Below are positions 1 through 7,755 of a stretch of DNA of 64,000 bases, piece after piece. The notes beneath the pieces were generated by a model. The model ran no database searches, was not told the DNA's origin, and was given only the letters and a program-made list of their open reading frames with translations. The stretch is from Gulosibacter sp. 10. GTDB lineage: Bacteria; Actinomycetota; Actinomycetes; Actinomycetales; Microbacteriaceae. The translations under genes and the position numbers were made by a program. Location: assembly GCF_900163695.1 (NCBI RefSeq), contig NZ_FUIC01000007.1:177535-241534 (forward strand). The letters run 5' to 3'. Numbering within the stretch: the first letter of the stretch is position 1; each line of letters opens with the position of its first letter.

Positions 1-1380
1 GTGGACTTCGTCGAGCCGCTGCCCGTCAACGCGTTCAACGGCGAGCACGGTTGGGGCTACGACGGCGTGTACTGGTACGCCGTGCACGAGGCCTACGGCG
101 GCCCCGCGGCCTATCAGCGATTCGTCGACGCCTGCCACGCGCGCGGCCTCGGCGTGATCCAGGACGTCGTCTACAACCACCTCGGCCCCTCCGGGAACTA
201 CCTCGGCAAGTACGGCCCGTACCTCTCGAACCACCACCAGACCGCGTGGGGCGACACCGTGAACCTCGACGGCCCCGAGTCCGACGAGGTGCGCCGCTAC
301 ATCCTCGACAACGTGCGCATGTGGCTGCGGGACTTCCACGTCGACGGGCTCCGGCTGGACGCGGTGCACGCGCTCGTGGACACCCGGGCGACGCACCTCC
401 TCGAGGAGATGGCGCTCGAGGTCGAGGCGCTCTCGGCCCACGTCGGCAGGCCGCTCGCGCTCATCGCCGAGTCGGATCTCAACGCGCCGCGCATGATCGC
501 GCCGCGCGAGATCGGCGGCTACGGCCTCGACGGCCAGTGGTCGGACGACTTCCACCACGCCGCGCACGTGACCCTCACGGGCGAGTCCTCCGGGTACTAC
601 GCCGACTTCGCCGAGACGGCGGGGCACGGCCTCGGCGCCCTCAAGAAGGTCCTCACCGGCGGGTTCTTCCACGACGGCACGCTCTCGAGCTTCCGCGGCC
701 GGCACCACGGCAGGCCGCTGCCCGCCGGGACGCCCGGCTGGCGCCTCGTCGCCGCCATCCAGAACCACGACCAGATCGGCAACCGCGCCCGCGGCGACCG
801 GCTCTCGGAGACGCTGAGCACGGCCGAGCTCAAGCTCGGCGCCGTGCTGCTGCTGTGCTCGCCGTTCACGCCGATGCTGTTCCAGGGCGAGGAGTGGGGC
901 GCGGGCACGCCGTTCCAGTTCTTCTCCTCGCATCCCGAGCCCGAGCTCGCGCAGGCGGTCTCGCAGGGCCGCAAGCACGAGTTCGCGCGCATGGGATGGG
1001 ATGAGTCGCAGGTGCCCGACCCGCAGTCCTTCGAGACCTTCGAACGCTCGAAGCTCGACTGGTCGGAGCCGGGTCGGGACGGGCACGCCGAGCTGCTCGA
1101 CGTCTACCGGCGCCTGCTCGCCCTGCGGCGGCAGCGGCCCGAGCTGACGGATCCGTGGCTGCACGAGGTCGCCGCGAGCGCCGATCCGGAGCGGCGGGTG
1201 CTCGTCGTCTCGCGGGGCGCGCTGCGGATCGTGCTCAACCTCTCCGCCGAGGAGCACGAGGTGCCGCTGCCGGAGGCCGGCCTGGAACCGCTCTTCGCCA
1301 CGGACGGCGCCGTGAGCGTCCGCGACGAGGCCGTGCGCCTGCCCGGCTGCAGCGCCGCGATCCTGGCCCCTCGGGAGTAG
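1..1380 (+). CDS. treZ: Malto-oligosyltrehalose trehalohydrolase, 3' part (5' end outside window)
   Basis: TreZ hydrolyses the alpha-1,4 bond next to the terminal trehalose of maltooligosyltrehalose and releases trehalose in the cytoplasm. The 459 visible residues contain the GH13 barrel: the block [17 protein letters not shown], the nucleophile in [10 protein letters not shown], the acid/base region LIAESD and the late motif [11 protein letters not shown]. The family is usually about 570-600 residues, and the reading frame is open at base 1, so the N-terminal early-set domain and part of the barrel lie upstream. The GTG at base 1 is an ordinary codon, not the start. A treY/treS neighbour upstream is expected but not visible. 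It belongs functionally with glgX, glgE and glgB 30 kb away. Confidence 0.93.
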   Translation: MDFVEPLPVNAFNGEHGWGYDGVYWYAVHEAYGGPAAYQRFVDACHARGLGVIQDVVYNHLGPSGNYLGKYGPYLSNHHQTAWGDTVNLDGPESDEVRRYILDNVRMWLRDFHVDGLRLDAVHALVDTRATHLLEEMALEVEALSAHVGRPLALIAESDLNAPRMIAPREIGGYGLDGQWSDDFHHAAHVTLTGESSGYYADFAETAGHGLGALKKVLTGGFFHDGTLSSFRGRHHGRPLPAGTPGWRLVAAIQNHDQIGNRARGDRLSETLSTAELKLGAVLLLCSPFTPMLFQGEEWGAGTPFQFFSSHPEPELAQAVSQGRKHEFARMGWDESQVPDPQSFETFERSKLDWSEPGRDGHAELLDVYRRLLALRRQRPELTDPWLHEVAASADPERRVLVVSRGALRIVLNLSAEEHEVPLPEAGLEPLFATDGAVSVRDEAVRLPGCSAAILAPRE

Positions 1381-1400
1381 CCCCGAGCTCCCGGGCGCGA

Positions 1401-1423
1401 CCGCCGGCGCCGCGTACCGGCGG
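1401..1423. terminator. GC-rich hairpin between convergent treZ and erm
   Basis: CCGCCGG (1401-1407) can pair with CCGGCGG (1417-1423) around a 9-base loop. It lies in the 70-bp gap between two convergent genes. There is no T-tract, so intrinsic termination is only a possibility. Confidence 0.35.
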
Positions 1424-1450
1424 CCGCGCCTCGCGTCGGGCGCCGGCCGG

Positions 1451-2224
1451 TCAGCGCCGGCGCTGCGCCTCGAACAGCGCCGCCCAGTGCCGCGCCTCGA
1501 GGTCCTTCGGCAGGGCGGAGGCCGGGATGCCCTCCTCAGCGAGCCTCGCGCGCACGGCCCTCCTGGACCGCGGCTCGACGACGCGGTCGAGGATCGCGCC
1601 GATCCCGCGGCCCCGCCCGGTGAAGACCGCGTGCACGAACCGCCGGTAGGCGCTCCTGTCCCGCGAGCCCACGAGGGGGCGTTCGCGCCGCCGCATCACG
1701 AGTATGCCGCCGTCGACGCCGGGCCGCGGCCGGAAGGCGCTCGCGCGCACCCGCCCCTCGAGCGAGAACTCGACCCACGGCCACCACTGCGCCGTCATCA
1801 TCGTGGCGCCGCCGACCGCGGCGCGGCGGCGCGCGACCTCCCACTGCACGAGCAGCACCGCGTCGGTCCAGGAGCGCGAGTGCAGCACCCGTCGGAGCGC
1901 GGCGGTGGTCAGGTGGAAGGGGAGGTTGCCGACCACGACGTGCGGGCGGTCCGGCAGCCGGTGGTCGAGGAGATCGCCGGCGACGAGCTCGACGTGGCGC
2001 GCGAGCCGCGGCCGCAGCTCGCGCACGAGCGTCTCATCGATCTCGATGGCGCGCAGGGGGCGTCCGAGCCGCTGCAGCGCGAGCGTGATCGCGCCCGAGC
2101 CCGCGCCGAGCTCGATGATCGGCCCGTTCGTGCGCTGCACGAGTCGGACGAGGTGTTCGATGGTCTTCCGGTCGGTGAGGAAGTTCTGACCGTGTTCGTG
2201 GCGTCCGCCACTGTAGGTAGGCAT
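1451..2224 (-). CDS. Erm-family 23S rRNA (adenine-N6) methyltransferase
   Basis: The 257-residue protein belongs to the Erm/KsgA Rossmann methyltransferase superfamily. The N-terminal HEHGQNFLTD block, SAM-binding motif I (IELGAGSGAITLAL) and catalytic motif IV in the form NLPFHLTT are visible. The NLPF form is typical of Erm rather than KsgA, which has NIPY/NPPY. Family knowledge: Erm methylates A2058 of 23S rRNA and blocks macrolide, lincosamide and streptogramin B binding. I chose the ATG at 2224 because it immediately precedes the conserved PTYSGGRHEHGQNFL segment. A TTG at 2266 in the same frame is the upstream alternative. The upstream leader is highly structured (separate entry). It could be an intrinsic species gene rather than an acquired one, because its base composition matches the neighbours. 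Confidence 0.87.
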   Translation of the reverse strand: MPTYSGGRHEHGQNFLTDRKTIEHLVRLVQRTNGPIIELGAGSGAITLALQRLGRPLRAIEIDETLVRELRPRLARHVELVAGDLLDHRLPDRPHVVVGNLPFHLTTAALRRVLHSRSWTDAVLLVQWEVARRRAAVGGATMMTAQWWPWVEFSLEGRVRASAFRPRPGVDGGILVMRRRERPLVGSRDRSAYRRFVHAVFTGRGRGIGAILDRVVEPRSRRAVRARLAEEGIPASALPKDLEARHWAALFEAQRRR

Positions 2225-2255
2225 GAGAAGCGTGCTCCGCAGAAGTCGTGTGCTT

Positions 2256-2327
2256 CCGGGCAGCAATGAGCACCGCCCGGCTGGACTGCCTGAGCGGCGG
2301 AGACTGTGTACGGTGCAGGTCCGCCGC
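2256..2327 (-). promoter_or_regulatory. Structured leader upstream of erm
   Basis: On the erm strand there is an 8-bp perfect stem (2320-2327 with 2294-2301) followed by a 6-bp stem (2275-2280 with 2256-2261). A GTG at 2273 opens a frame that runs through the second hairpin and into erm in another phase. Inducible erm genes are often controlled by leader peptides and alternative hairpins, so an attenuator is plausible. The function is inferred, not shown. Confidence 0.4.
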
Positions 2328-2550
2328 TATGCGCGACGGATCCGTACTATTGCCATGACTGGGATACCCACGCCCTCAGCGTAGCAGGGGCCGAGCGATG
2401 CCGTCCCGGCGCGGCGGCCACGAGTCCGTGCGCAGCGGCCGCGCAGCTACTACACTGCCCGGGACCGCAACGATCCCGCCCTCGCGGGGGTCAGGCGCCT
2501 CCGCCCCTCCGGCGAGGCCTCTTCGTCACCGTCGACAGGGAGGAGCCCCG

Positions 2551-3477
2551 ATGCTCGATCACCGGCTCACCGTGCTTCGCACCTTCGCAGCCTGCGGAAC
2601 GGTGGGCGCGACCGCCGAGACGCTGGGCTACTCCGCGTCGGCCGTGTCCGCCCAGCTCCGCGAGTACCAGCGCGCACTCGGCATACGGCTCGTCGTCAAG
2701 GACGGCCGCGGGCTGCGGCTGACCGCGTCCGGGGCGACGCTGGTCGAACGGGCCGACGAGCTGGTCTCCGCATGGGAGCGCATCTACAGCGAGATCCGCA
2801 ACGCGGACGAGGACGCCGCCCCCGCCCTGCTGCGCCTGGGCGGGTTCTCCACGGCGACCGCCTCGCTGCTCTCGCCCGTGGCCGCGCGCCTCAAGGAGCG
2901 GCACGCCCTGCTGGACGTGCACATCGTGGAGGCCGACCCCGCCCGGTGCGTGGACCTGCTCGTCGCGGAGCGGCTCGACATCGCCGTGATCGTCGCGATG
3001 CAGACCACGCCGGGGATCAACGACGGCGCCCTCGAGCAGATCACCCTGGTCGACGATCCGCTCGACGTCATCGTCCCCGCCGGCCACCCGCTCGCCGACA
3101 GGGAGGCCGTGAGCCTCGAGGAGTTCGCCGGCGACCACTGGATCACCGATCGTCCCGGCACCCCCTACCGCGCCCTCTTCGTCACCGCGTTCACGGCCGT
3201 CGGCGTCACGCCCCGAGTCGTGCACCAGGTCTCCGACTGGGGCTCGCAGGAGTCGCTGGTGAGCAACGGACTGGGCGTGGCGTTCGTCCCCCGGCTCATG
3301 CGGCTGAGCAGTGATTCCGGCGTGCGGCGAGTACCGCTGACGGGCGCGACGGCGCCCACGCGCAGGGTGCTCGCCGTGCTGCGCCGCGGCACGAGAACGC
3401 ACCGGCTGTTCTCCGAGGCGCTGGGCTCGCTCACGGAGACCGCGCTCTACGCGCAGAGCCTCACCACGCCCCGCTGA
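2551..3477 (+). CDS. LysR-family transcriptional regulator
   Basis: The 308-residue protein has an N-terminal winged helix-turn-helix (LRTFAACGTVGATAETLGYSAS, split here as residues about 6-27, then SAVSAQLREYQRALG) and a periplasmic-binding-like effector domain from about residue 90. The start ATG is supported by the ribosome binding site AGGGAGGAGCC at 2537-2547. An in-frame upstream start at 2398 would add a non-conserved arginine-rich extension and is rejected. The gene is convergent with gbcB. LysR proteins usually control adjacent or divergent genes, so it may belong to the betaine island or act on a distant target. The effector is unknown. Confidence 0.87.
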   Translation: MLDHRLTVLRTFAACGTVGATAETLGYSASAVSAQLREYQRALGIRLVVKDGRGLRLTASGATLVERADELVSAWERIYSEIRNADEDAAPALLRLGGFSTATASLLSPVAARLKERHALLDVHIVEADPARCVDLLVAERLDIAVIVAMQTTPGINDGALEQITLVDDPLDVIVPAGHPLADREAVSLEEFAGDHWITDRPGTPYRALFVTAFTAVGVTPRVVHQVSDWGSQESLVSNGLGVAFVPRLMRLSSDSGVRRVPLTGATAPTRRVLAVLRRGTRTHRLFSEALGSLTETALYAQSLTTPR

Positions 3478-3530
3478 GCCGCCGCCGACGCCCCGACGCA
3501 CACCGCGGGCGCCCCGACGCACACCGGATT

Positions 3531-3556
3531 CGGGGGCACCGCGAACGGCGCCCCCG
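3531..3556. terminator. Bidirectional hairpin between LysR gene and gbcB
   Basis: CGGGGGC (3531-3537) pairs with GCCCCCG (3550-3556) in the 100-bp gap between the convergent genes. Just upstream a 17-bp direct repeat, CGCCCCGACGCACACCG, occurs twice between about 3489 and 3526. Confidence 0.5.
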
Positions 3557-3579
3557 CGGTTCCGATGCCGCGAGGCCCG

Positions 3580-4971
3580 TCAGGCCTCGATGACGAGGTC
3601 CGTCCGCGCCGTGGAGCAGCAGGGAAGGAACTTCCCCGATTCGATCTCCCGCCTGCGGATCCCGCCCTGGTGGTGCATCTCCACCTCGCCGGAGCGCTTG
3701 ATCGACTTGCAGGAGCCGCACATGCCCTCCTGGCAGTTCATGGGAATGCGGATGCCGGCGGCGCTGGCCGCGCCGAGGACGTTCTCCCCCTCCTCGATCC
3801 GCACGTTGAGCCGGCTGCGCAGAAAGGTCATGGTCAGCGCCCCCTCGCCCACGGTGTCGAACGCGGCCGCGTCCGGCCCGCCCTCCCCGGCCGCTGCCTC
3901 GGCACCGCCGTCGACCGGCGTCCCCGCATCGGCCGGGCCGTCCCCGCCCTCCCCGGCTCCGGAGGACGGCACCGGCCGCGCCTCGCGCTCGTGGCCGAGC
4001 CCGTAGACGTCGAACGCCGCGGGCTGCCCGTCGAGGGACTCCTCGGACGCGGCCGCGATCTCCTCGGCGAGCTCCACCTCCGCCTTGTACTCGAGACGCG
4101 TTCCGTGGTCCCCGGAGAAGAACTCCATGTGCACGGAGGTGTCGTCGACGCCCAGATCGCGCAGCAGTTCCCCCGCCGCGTTGAGGTATCCCTCGGGTCC
4201 GCAGGCGTAGACCTGTCTGCCGTTGGCGTCCGGGGCGACCTCCTCGATCATCGACGCGGTGAGCCGGCCGGCCATCCCCTCCCACGAGCCGTCGACGCTG
4301 CGGTCCCCCAACGAGTAGTAGACGACGATGCGGTAGTCGACGGAGGCGAGGTACTCCAGCTCGCGCGAGAAGGCGAACGTGCCCGGCGCGGCCCCGTGGT
4401 AGAGCAGCACGATGTCCGCGGCGCCCGGCAGCGAGTGCACGGTGCGGACCATGGACATCAGGGGCGTGATGCCGGACCCCGCCGCGAGGAAGAGGAACCG
4501 CGCGCGGCGATCGGCATCCGGCAGGTGGAATGCGCCCACCGGCCCCAGCATCTCGAGCACGGTGCCGGGCCGCACGTGCTCGTGCACCCAGGGGGAGACC
4601 CGTCCCCCGGTCTCCCGCTTGACCGTGATCGCGAACGTCCACGGCTGCGTGGGGGCGCTGGAGATCGAATAGCTGCGGTCCACCGGATCCGCGTCCGGGC
4701 CGTCCACGGGGAAGGCGATGTTCACGTACTGCCCGGAGCGGAAGGCGAGCGGGGCGCCGTCCGTCCGCCGGAACACGAAGGTCATCATGTCCCCCACCTC
4801 GGGGACGGTCTCGACGCACTCCGCCGTGAACTCCTGCGGGTGCCAGGGCCCGAGCGCCTTCGCCGCGCCGGCCGGCTCCGCCGAGGCCTGGAGCACGCGG
4901 TTCCACGGCATCTCCAGGCCGCGGATGCGCTCGGCGAAGGGCAGCGCGGTCGTCGAGATCTCCACCGTCAT
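3580..4971 (-). CDS. gbcB: Glycine betaine monooxygenase, reductase component
   Basis: The 463-residue flavoprotein would pass electrons from NAD(P)H through FAD and a 2Fe-2S cluster to the Rieske oxygenase encoded upstream. An FAD-binding ferredoxin-reductase domain (RSYSISSAP at 99-107) and an NAD domain (AAGSGITPLMSM at 163-174, YACGPEGYL at 255-263) are followed by a C-terminal plant-type 2Fe-2S ferredoxin with Cys413, Cys418, Cys421 and Cys451. Between NAD domain and ferredoxin lies an unusually long linker (about 305-375) rich in Gly, Ala, Glu and Asp. The start ATG overlaps the gbcA stop in ATGA, so translation is probably coupled. The GbcB assignment rests on the GbcA neighbour and this domain order. 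Another Rieske reductase is the alternative. Confidence 0.85.
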   Translation of the reverse strand: MTVEISTTALPFAERIRGLEMPWNRVLQASAEPAGAAKALGPWHPQEFTAECVETVPEVGDMMTFVFRRTDGAPLAFRSGQYVNIAFPVDGPDADPVDRSYSISSAPTQPWTFAITVKRETGGRVSPWVHEHVRPGTVLEMLGPVGAFHLPDADRRARFLFLAAGSGITPLMSMVRTVHSLPGAADIVLLYHGAAPGTFAFSRELEYLASVDYRIVVYYSLGDRSVDGSWEGMAGRLTASMIEEVAPDANGRQVYACGPEGYLNAAGELLRDLGVDDTSVHMEFFSGDHGTRLEYKAEVELAEEIAAASEESLDGQPAAFDVYGLGHEREARPVPSSGAGEGGDGPADAGTPVDGGAEAAAGEGGPDAAAFDTVGEGALTMTFLRSRLNVRIEEGENVLGAASAAGIRIPMNCQEGMCGSCKSIKRSGEVEMHHQGGIRRREIESGKFLPCCSTARTDLVIEA

Positions 4972-6272
4972 GCGAGGTGCTCCTGCATGCGCTTCGCGTA
5001 CCAGCTGATGAAGGCCTCCACCTGGTACTCGCTCTTCATGTACGGGCCGGGCTCGTACGCCGGGCTCGAGGCTCCGCGCTGGCAGAGCTCCACGAAGTGC
5101 TTGTCCTGCAGGTTGGTCTGCTTCCAGGTGTGGGTGAGCTCCTCGAGGTCGTAGTCGACGCCCTCCACCGCGTCGTCGGCGACGAGCCAGGTGGTGCGGA
5201 CCAGCGTGCGCCCCTCGTCGATGGGGAAGGCGGAGAAGGTGATGACGTGATCCGAGAGGAAGTGGAACCACGAGTTGGGCTGCAGATGCATCGAGCATCG
5301 GCCGAGGCGGAAGTCCCGAAGGTCGCCGAGGAGCTTCTTGGACAGCCTCCGCCCGGTCGCCGAGAAGGACTCGCCCTCGCCGTCGAGCGGCTCGCGGGAG
5401 ATGCGGATCCCGGCGATGCGCGTGTCGAGCTCCTCCACCACCTCGTACGGCAGCCCGTAGCGCTTGCACCGTTCGCGGAGCGCTTCCTCGGAGGCGAGGT
5501 TGCGCTGCCAGACCTCCTCCAGATGCGGCGGGATGATGCCCTCCGTCAGCCCCCAGGTGGGGAACAGCGAGCAGGCCAGCTCGGGGTGGCCGTCGCAGTG
5601 GTAGCACTCGCGGTTGTTCTCCATCACGAGCTTCCAGTTGCCCTCTTCGACGATGTTCTGCTGATAGGCGACCTTCGTCTTCCCGAGCTCGTGCGGCGCC
5701 AGGTAGGGTTCGAAGCGCTTCGCGACCTCGTCGAAGTCCTGCGGCGGCTCGTCGGCGAGGCACACGAAGATGAGCCCCGCCACCTCGCGGGAGTGCGCGC
5801 GCTTGAGGTTGTAGCAGCCCTTGGCGAAGTCGGCCTCGCCCGGGGCCGAGGCATGGATGAGCGTCCCCTCGGCGTCGTATGTCCACGAGTGGTACTGGCA
5901 GACGAGGTTGCCGGTGGTTCCCGTCTTCTCGGTGAGCACTCGTGCGCCGCGGTGGCGGCAGACGTTGTGCAGCACGTTGATGCCGCCGTCGTCGTTGCGG
6001 AGCACGATCAGGGAGTGCGGCCCGTAGTCCACCGTCACGTAATCGCCCGGTTCCGGCACTTCGGCCGTGCTCGCCGCGAAGACCCAGTGGTTCGCGAAGA
6101 TGCCCTCCATGTCGGCCGCGAAGATCGCGGGGTCGGTGTAGAAGGGGGCTTCGAGGGAGAAGCCCGCCCGGCGCTCCTCGAGGAGCCGGCGGAGCTCCGC
6201 GAGACGCTCCTCGAGGAGCGCCGCCGTCGGGCGGCCGGGCCTGGTGGAGGTCAGGTTCACTGCAGGTGCCAT
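4968..6272 (-). CDS. gbcA: Glycine betaine monooxygenase, Rieske oxygenase component
   Basis: The 434-residue ring-hydroxylating-type oxygenase has the Rieske 2Fe-2S ligands Cys105-x-His107 and Cys125-x2-His128, and a mononuclear iron site in NNRECYHCDGHPEL (His225, His229, with a later Asp). Family knowledge: GbcA demethylates glycine betaine to dimethylglycine and releases formaldehyde, with electrons from GbcB. The ENNRECYHC block resembles GbcA and related N-demethylases such as stachydrine demethylase, so the exact quaternary amine is inferred from context (PurU, FAD/GcvT dehydrogenase). The ATG at 6272 is preceded by GGAGAG about 11 bases upstream. An in-frame extension to 6461 is not supported by any conserved sequence. 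Confidence 0.87.
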   Translation of the reverse strand: MAPAVNLTSTRPGRPTAALLEERLAELRRLLEERRAGFSLEAPFYTDPAIFAADMEGIFANHWVFAASTAEVPEPGDYVTVDYGPHSLIVLRNDDGGINVLHNVCRHRGARVLTEKTGTTGNLVCQYHSWTYDAEGTLIHASAPGEADFAKGCYNLKRAHSREVAGLIFVCLADEPPQDFDEVAKRFEPYLAPHELGKTKVAYQQNIVEEGNWKLVMENNRECYHCDGHPELACSLFPTWGLTEGIIPPHLEEVWQRNLASEEALRERCKRYGLPYEVVEELDTRIAGIRISREPLDGEGESFSATGRRLSKKLLGDLRDFRLGRCSMHLQPNSWFHFLSDHVITFSAFPIDEGRTLVRTTWLVADDAVEGVDYDLEELTHTWKQTNLQDKHFVELCQRGASSPAYEPGPYMKSEYQVEAFISWYAKRMQEHLA

Positions 6273-6503
6273 GGTGTGTCTCTCTCCTGGTTTCGTCTGC
6301 CGAGCTGTGCAGCAGGGCATGGCGCCCCTGGACGCCGTACGGACGGATGCGATGTCGGATGACGGATCCCGGCTGTGCGGGGCGAGCGCGATCCACTTCG
6401 ATGTGCACCGGCTCACTGGCCAGGCTAGGGATTCCGAACATTGAAGAAAAGCGCAATTCATCGCAGGAGATCATGCGGGTTTCTTGCAGATTCCCAGCGG
6501 CCC
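6273..6503 (-). promoter_or_regulatory. Promoter region of gbcAB (between purU and gbcA)
   Basis: This 231-bp gap is the most AT-rich stretch of the island (6425-6490) and contains no convincing gene. It must hold the end of the purU transcript and probably a separate gbcAB promoter. I could not assign -35/-10 boxes with confidence. Confidence 0.4.
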
Positions 6504-7364
6504 TCAGGCCAGGATCACGGTCCGGCTGCCGTTGAGGAACACTCGCGACTCGCAGTGCCACTTCACCGCGTCGGCCAGGGCCCTGCTCTCGGAGCCGCGT
6601 CCCGCGGCGACGAGGTCCTCGGGGTCGAACGTGTGGTCGACGGGGATGACCTGCTGCGCGATGATCGGTCCCTCGTCGAGCTCGTCGTTGACGTAGTGGG
6701 CGGTCGCGCCCACCGTCTTCACGCCGCGCTCGTACGCCTGGTGGTAGGGCTTGGCGCCCTTGAAGCTGGGCAGGAAGGAGTGGTGGATGTTGATCGCTCG
6801 CCCCGCCAGGGCGGCCGAGAGCTCGTCGGAGAGGATCTGCATGTATCGGGCGAGCACCACGAGGTCCACCTCGAAGCGGTCGACGAGGTCCATGAGCCGC
6901 TGCTCGGCCTCCGGCTTCGTCGTCTTCGTCACCGGCACGTGGAAGAAGGGGATGCCGTGCCATTCCACCGTCTGCCGATGATCGGGATGGTTCGACACCA
7001 CGGCCGCGATCTCGGCGTTGATCTCCCCCATCCGCGTCCGGTAGAGGAGGTCGTTGAGGCAGTGCCCGAACCTGGACACCATGACGAGGAGCCGCTGCTT
7101 CTGCCCGGTCGGCCGCAGCTCCCACTCGGCGCCCAGCTCCTCGGCGAGCGCCGCGAAGTCCGCGTCGACCCGTTCGAGATCCGCGCCCTGCCCGAGCGAG
7201 AACCGGATGCGGGAGAAGAAGCGGGAGGTGCGGGGGTCGTCGAACTGCTTGAGCTCGATGATGTCCCCGCCGTGAGCGACGAGCACGCCCGTGAGTGCGT
7301 GGACGATGCCGCCGCGCTGCGGGCAGGCGAAGGTGATGACGTGGTCGAGCGTCTGGATGGTCAT
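6504..7364 (-). CDS. purU: Formyltetrahydrofolate deformylase
   Basis: PurU hydrolyses 10-formyl-tetrahydrofolate to formate and tetrahydrofolate. The 286-residue protein has the full architecture: an N-terminal ACT domain (about 6-80) and a formyl-transferase-like hydrolase domain with INIHHSFLPSFKGAKPY and the active-site region ATAHYVNDELDEGPII. The start ATG has AGGAG 6 bases upstream on the coding strand. Placed between the dehydrogenase and gbcAB, it most likely recycles tetrahydrofolate loaded with methyl-derived one-carbon units during betaine breakdown. Purine metabolism is the less likely role here. It follows the 99-residue gene by 91 bp. Confidence 0.93.
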   Translation of the reverse strand: MTIQTLDHVITFACPQRGGIVHALTGVLVAHGGDIIELKQFDDPRTSRFFSRIRFSLGQGADLERVDADFAALAEELGAEWELRPTGQKQRLLVMVSRFGHCLNDLLYRTRMGEINAEIAAVVSNHPDHRQTVEWHGIPFFHVPVTKTTKPEAEQRLMDLVDRFEVDLVVLARYMQILSDELSAALAGRAINIHHSFLPSFKGAKPYHQAYERGVKTVGATAHYVNDELDEGPIIAQQVIPVDHTFDPEDLVAAGRGSESRALADAVKWHCESRVFLNGSRTVILA

Positions 7365-7455
7365 GCGAGCTCCTGATTCGATCGGATGTCGGTGCGTTCG
7401 GCGATGGATGGGCGGCGGCGGGGTTTCGCCGCAAGATGGCGCAGGGGAGGTCCGG

Positions 7456-7755
7456 TCAGTCCTCGACCTTCGGCTTCACCCTGACGACCCGGTCGGGGAG
7501 GACCAGCAGCATCGTGGCGGTGTCGAGGTAGTCGTGGTCGTCCTGCCCCGCCTCCAGACGCTCCGCCTCCGCCCGGCTCGAGACCACGGACACCGACCCC
7601 AGCAGCGGACGCTTCGCCGTGTCCCTCTCATCGTCCGGTGCTGGGTCGGGAGCTCCGCCGCGGGAACGCCGCTGTTCCTCCGCGCAGGGGTCGGCGGCGG
7701 GCTCGTGGGCGCCGGGGCGGTGCGCGGCATGCGCGGCACCGCCCCGGTCGCTCAC
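7456..7755 (-). CDS. Unknown 99-residue protein coupled to the dehydrogenase
   Basis: I do not recognise a family. The frame starts at a GTG that overlaps the stop of the upstream dehydrogenase in GTGA and stays open for 100 codons to a TGA at 7456. The first half is rich in Ala, Gly, Pro and Arg and looks disordered. The second half (from about residue 52, GSVSVVSSRAEAERL) ends in an acidic stretch and a hydrophobic beta-like tail, TATMLLVLPDRVVRVKPKVED in part. The coupling, the good codon bias and the position between dehydrogenase and purU argue for a real gene. It could be a small accessory or folding factor of the flavoenzyme, but that is only a guess. Confidence 0.5.
   Translation of the reverse strand: MSDRGGAAHAAHRPGAHEPAADPCAEEQRRSRGGAPDPAPDDERDTAKRPLLGSVSVVSSRAEAERLEAGQDDHDYLDTATMLLVLPDRVVRVKPKVED

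Noticed and set aside
3580..7434. A single 1284-codon minus-strand frame ending in GbcB
   Set aside because: Only the part after 4971 encodes a protein with known motifs. The upstream part is an out-of-phase shadow of gbcA and purU.
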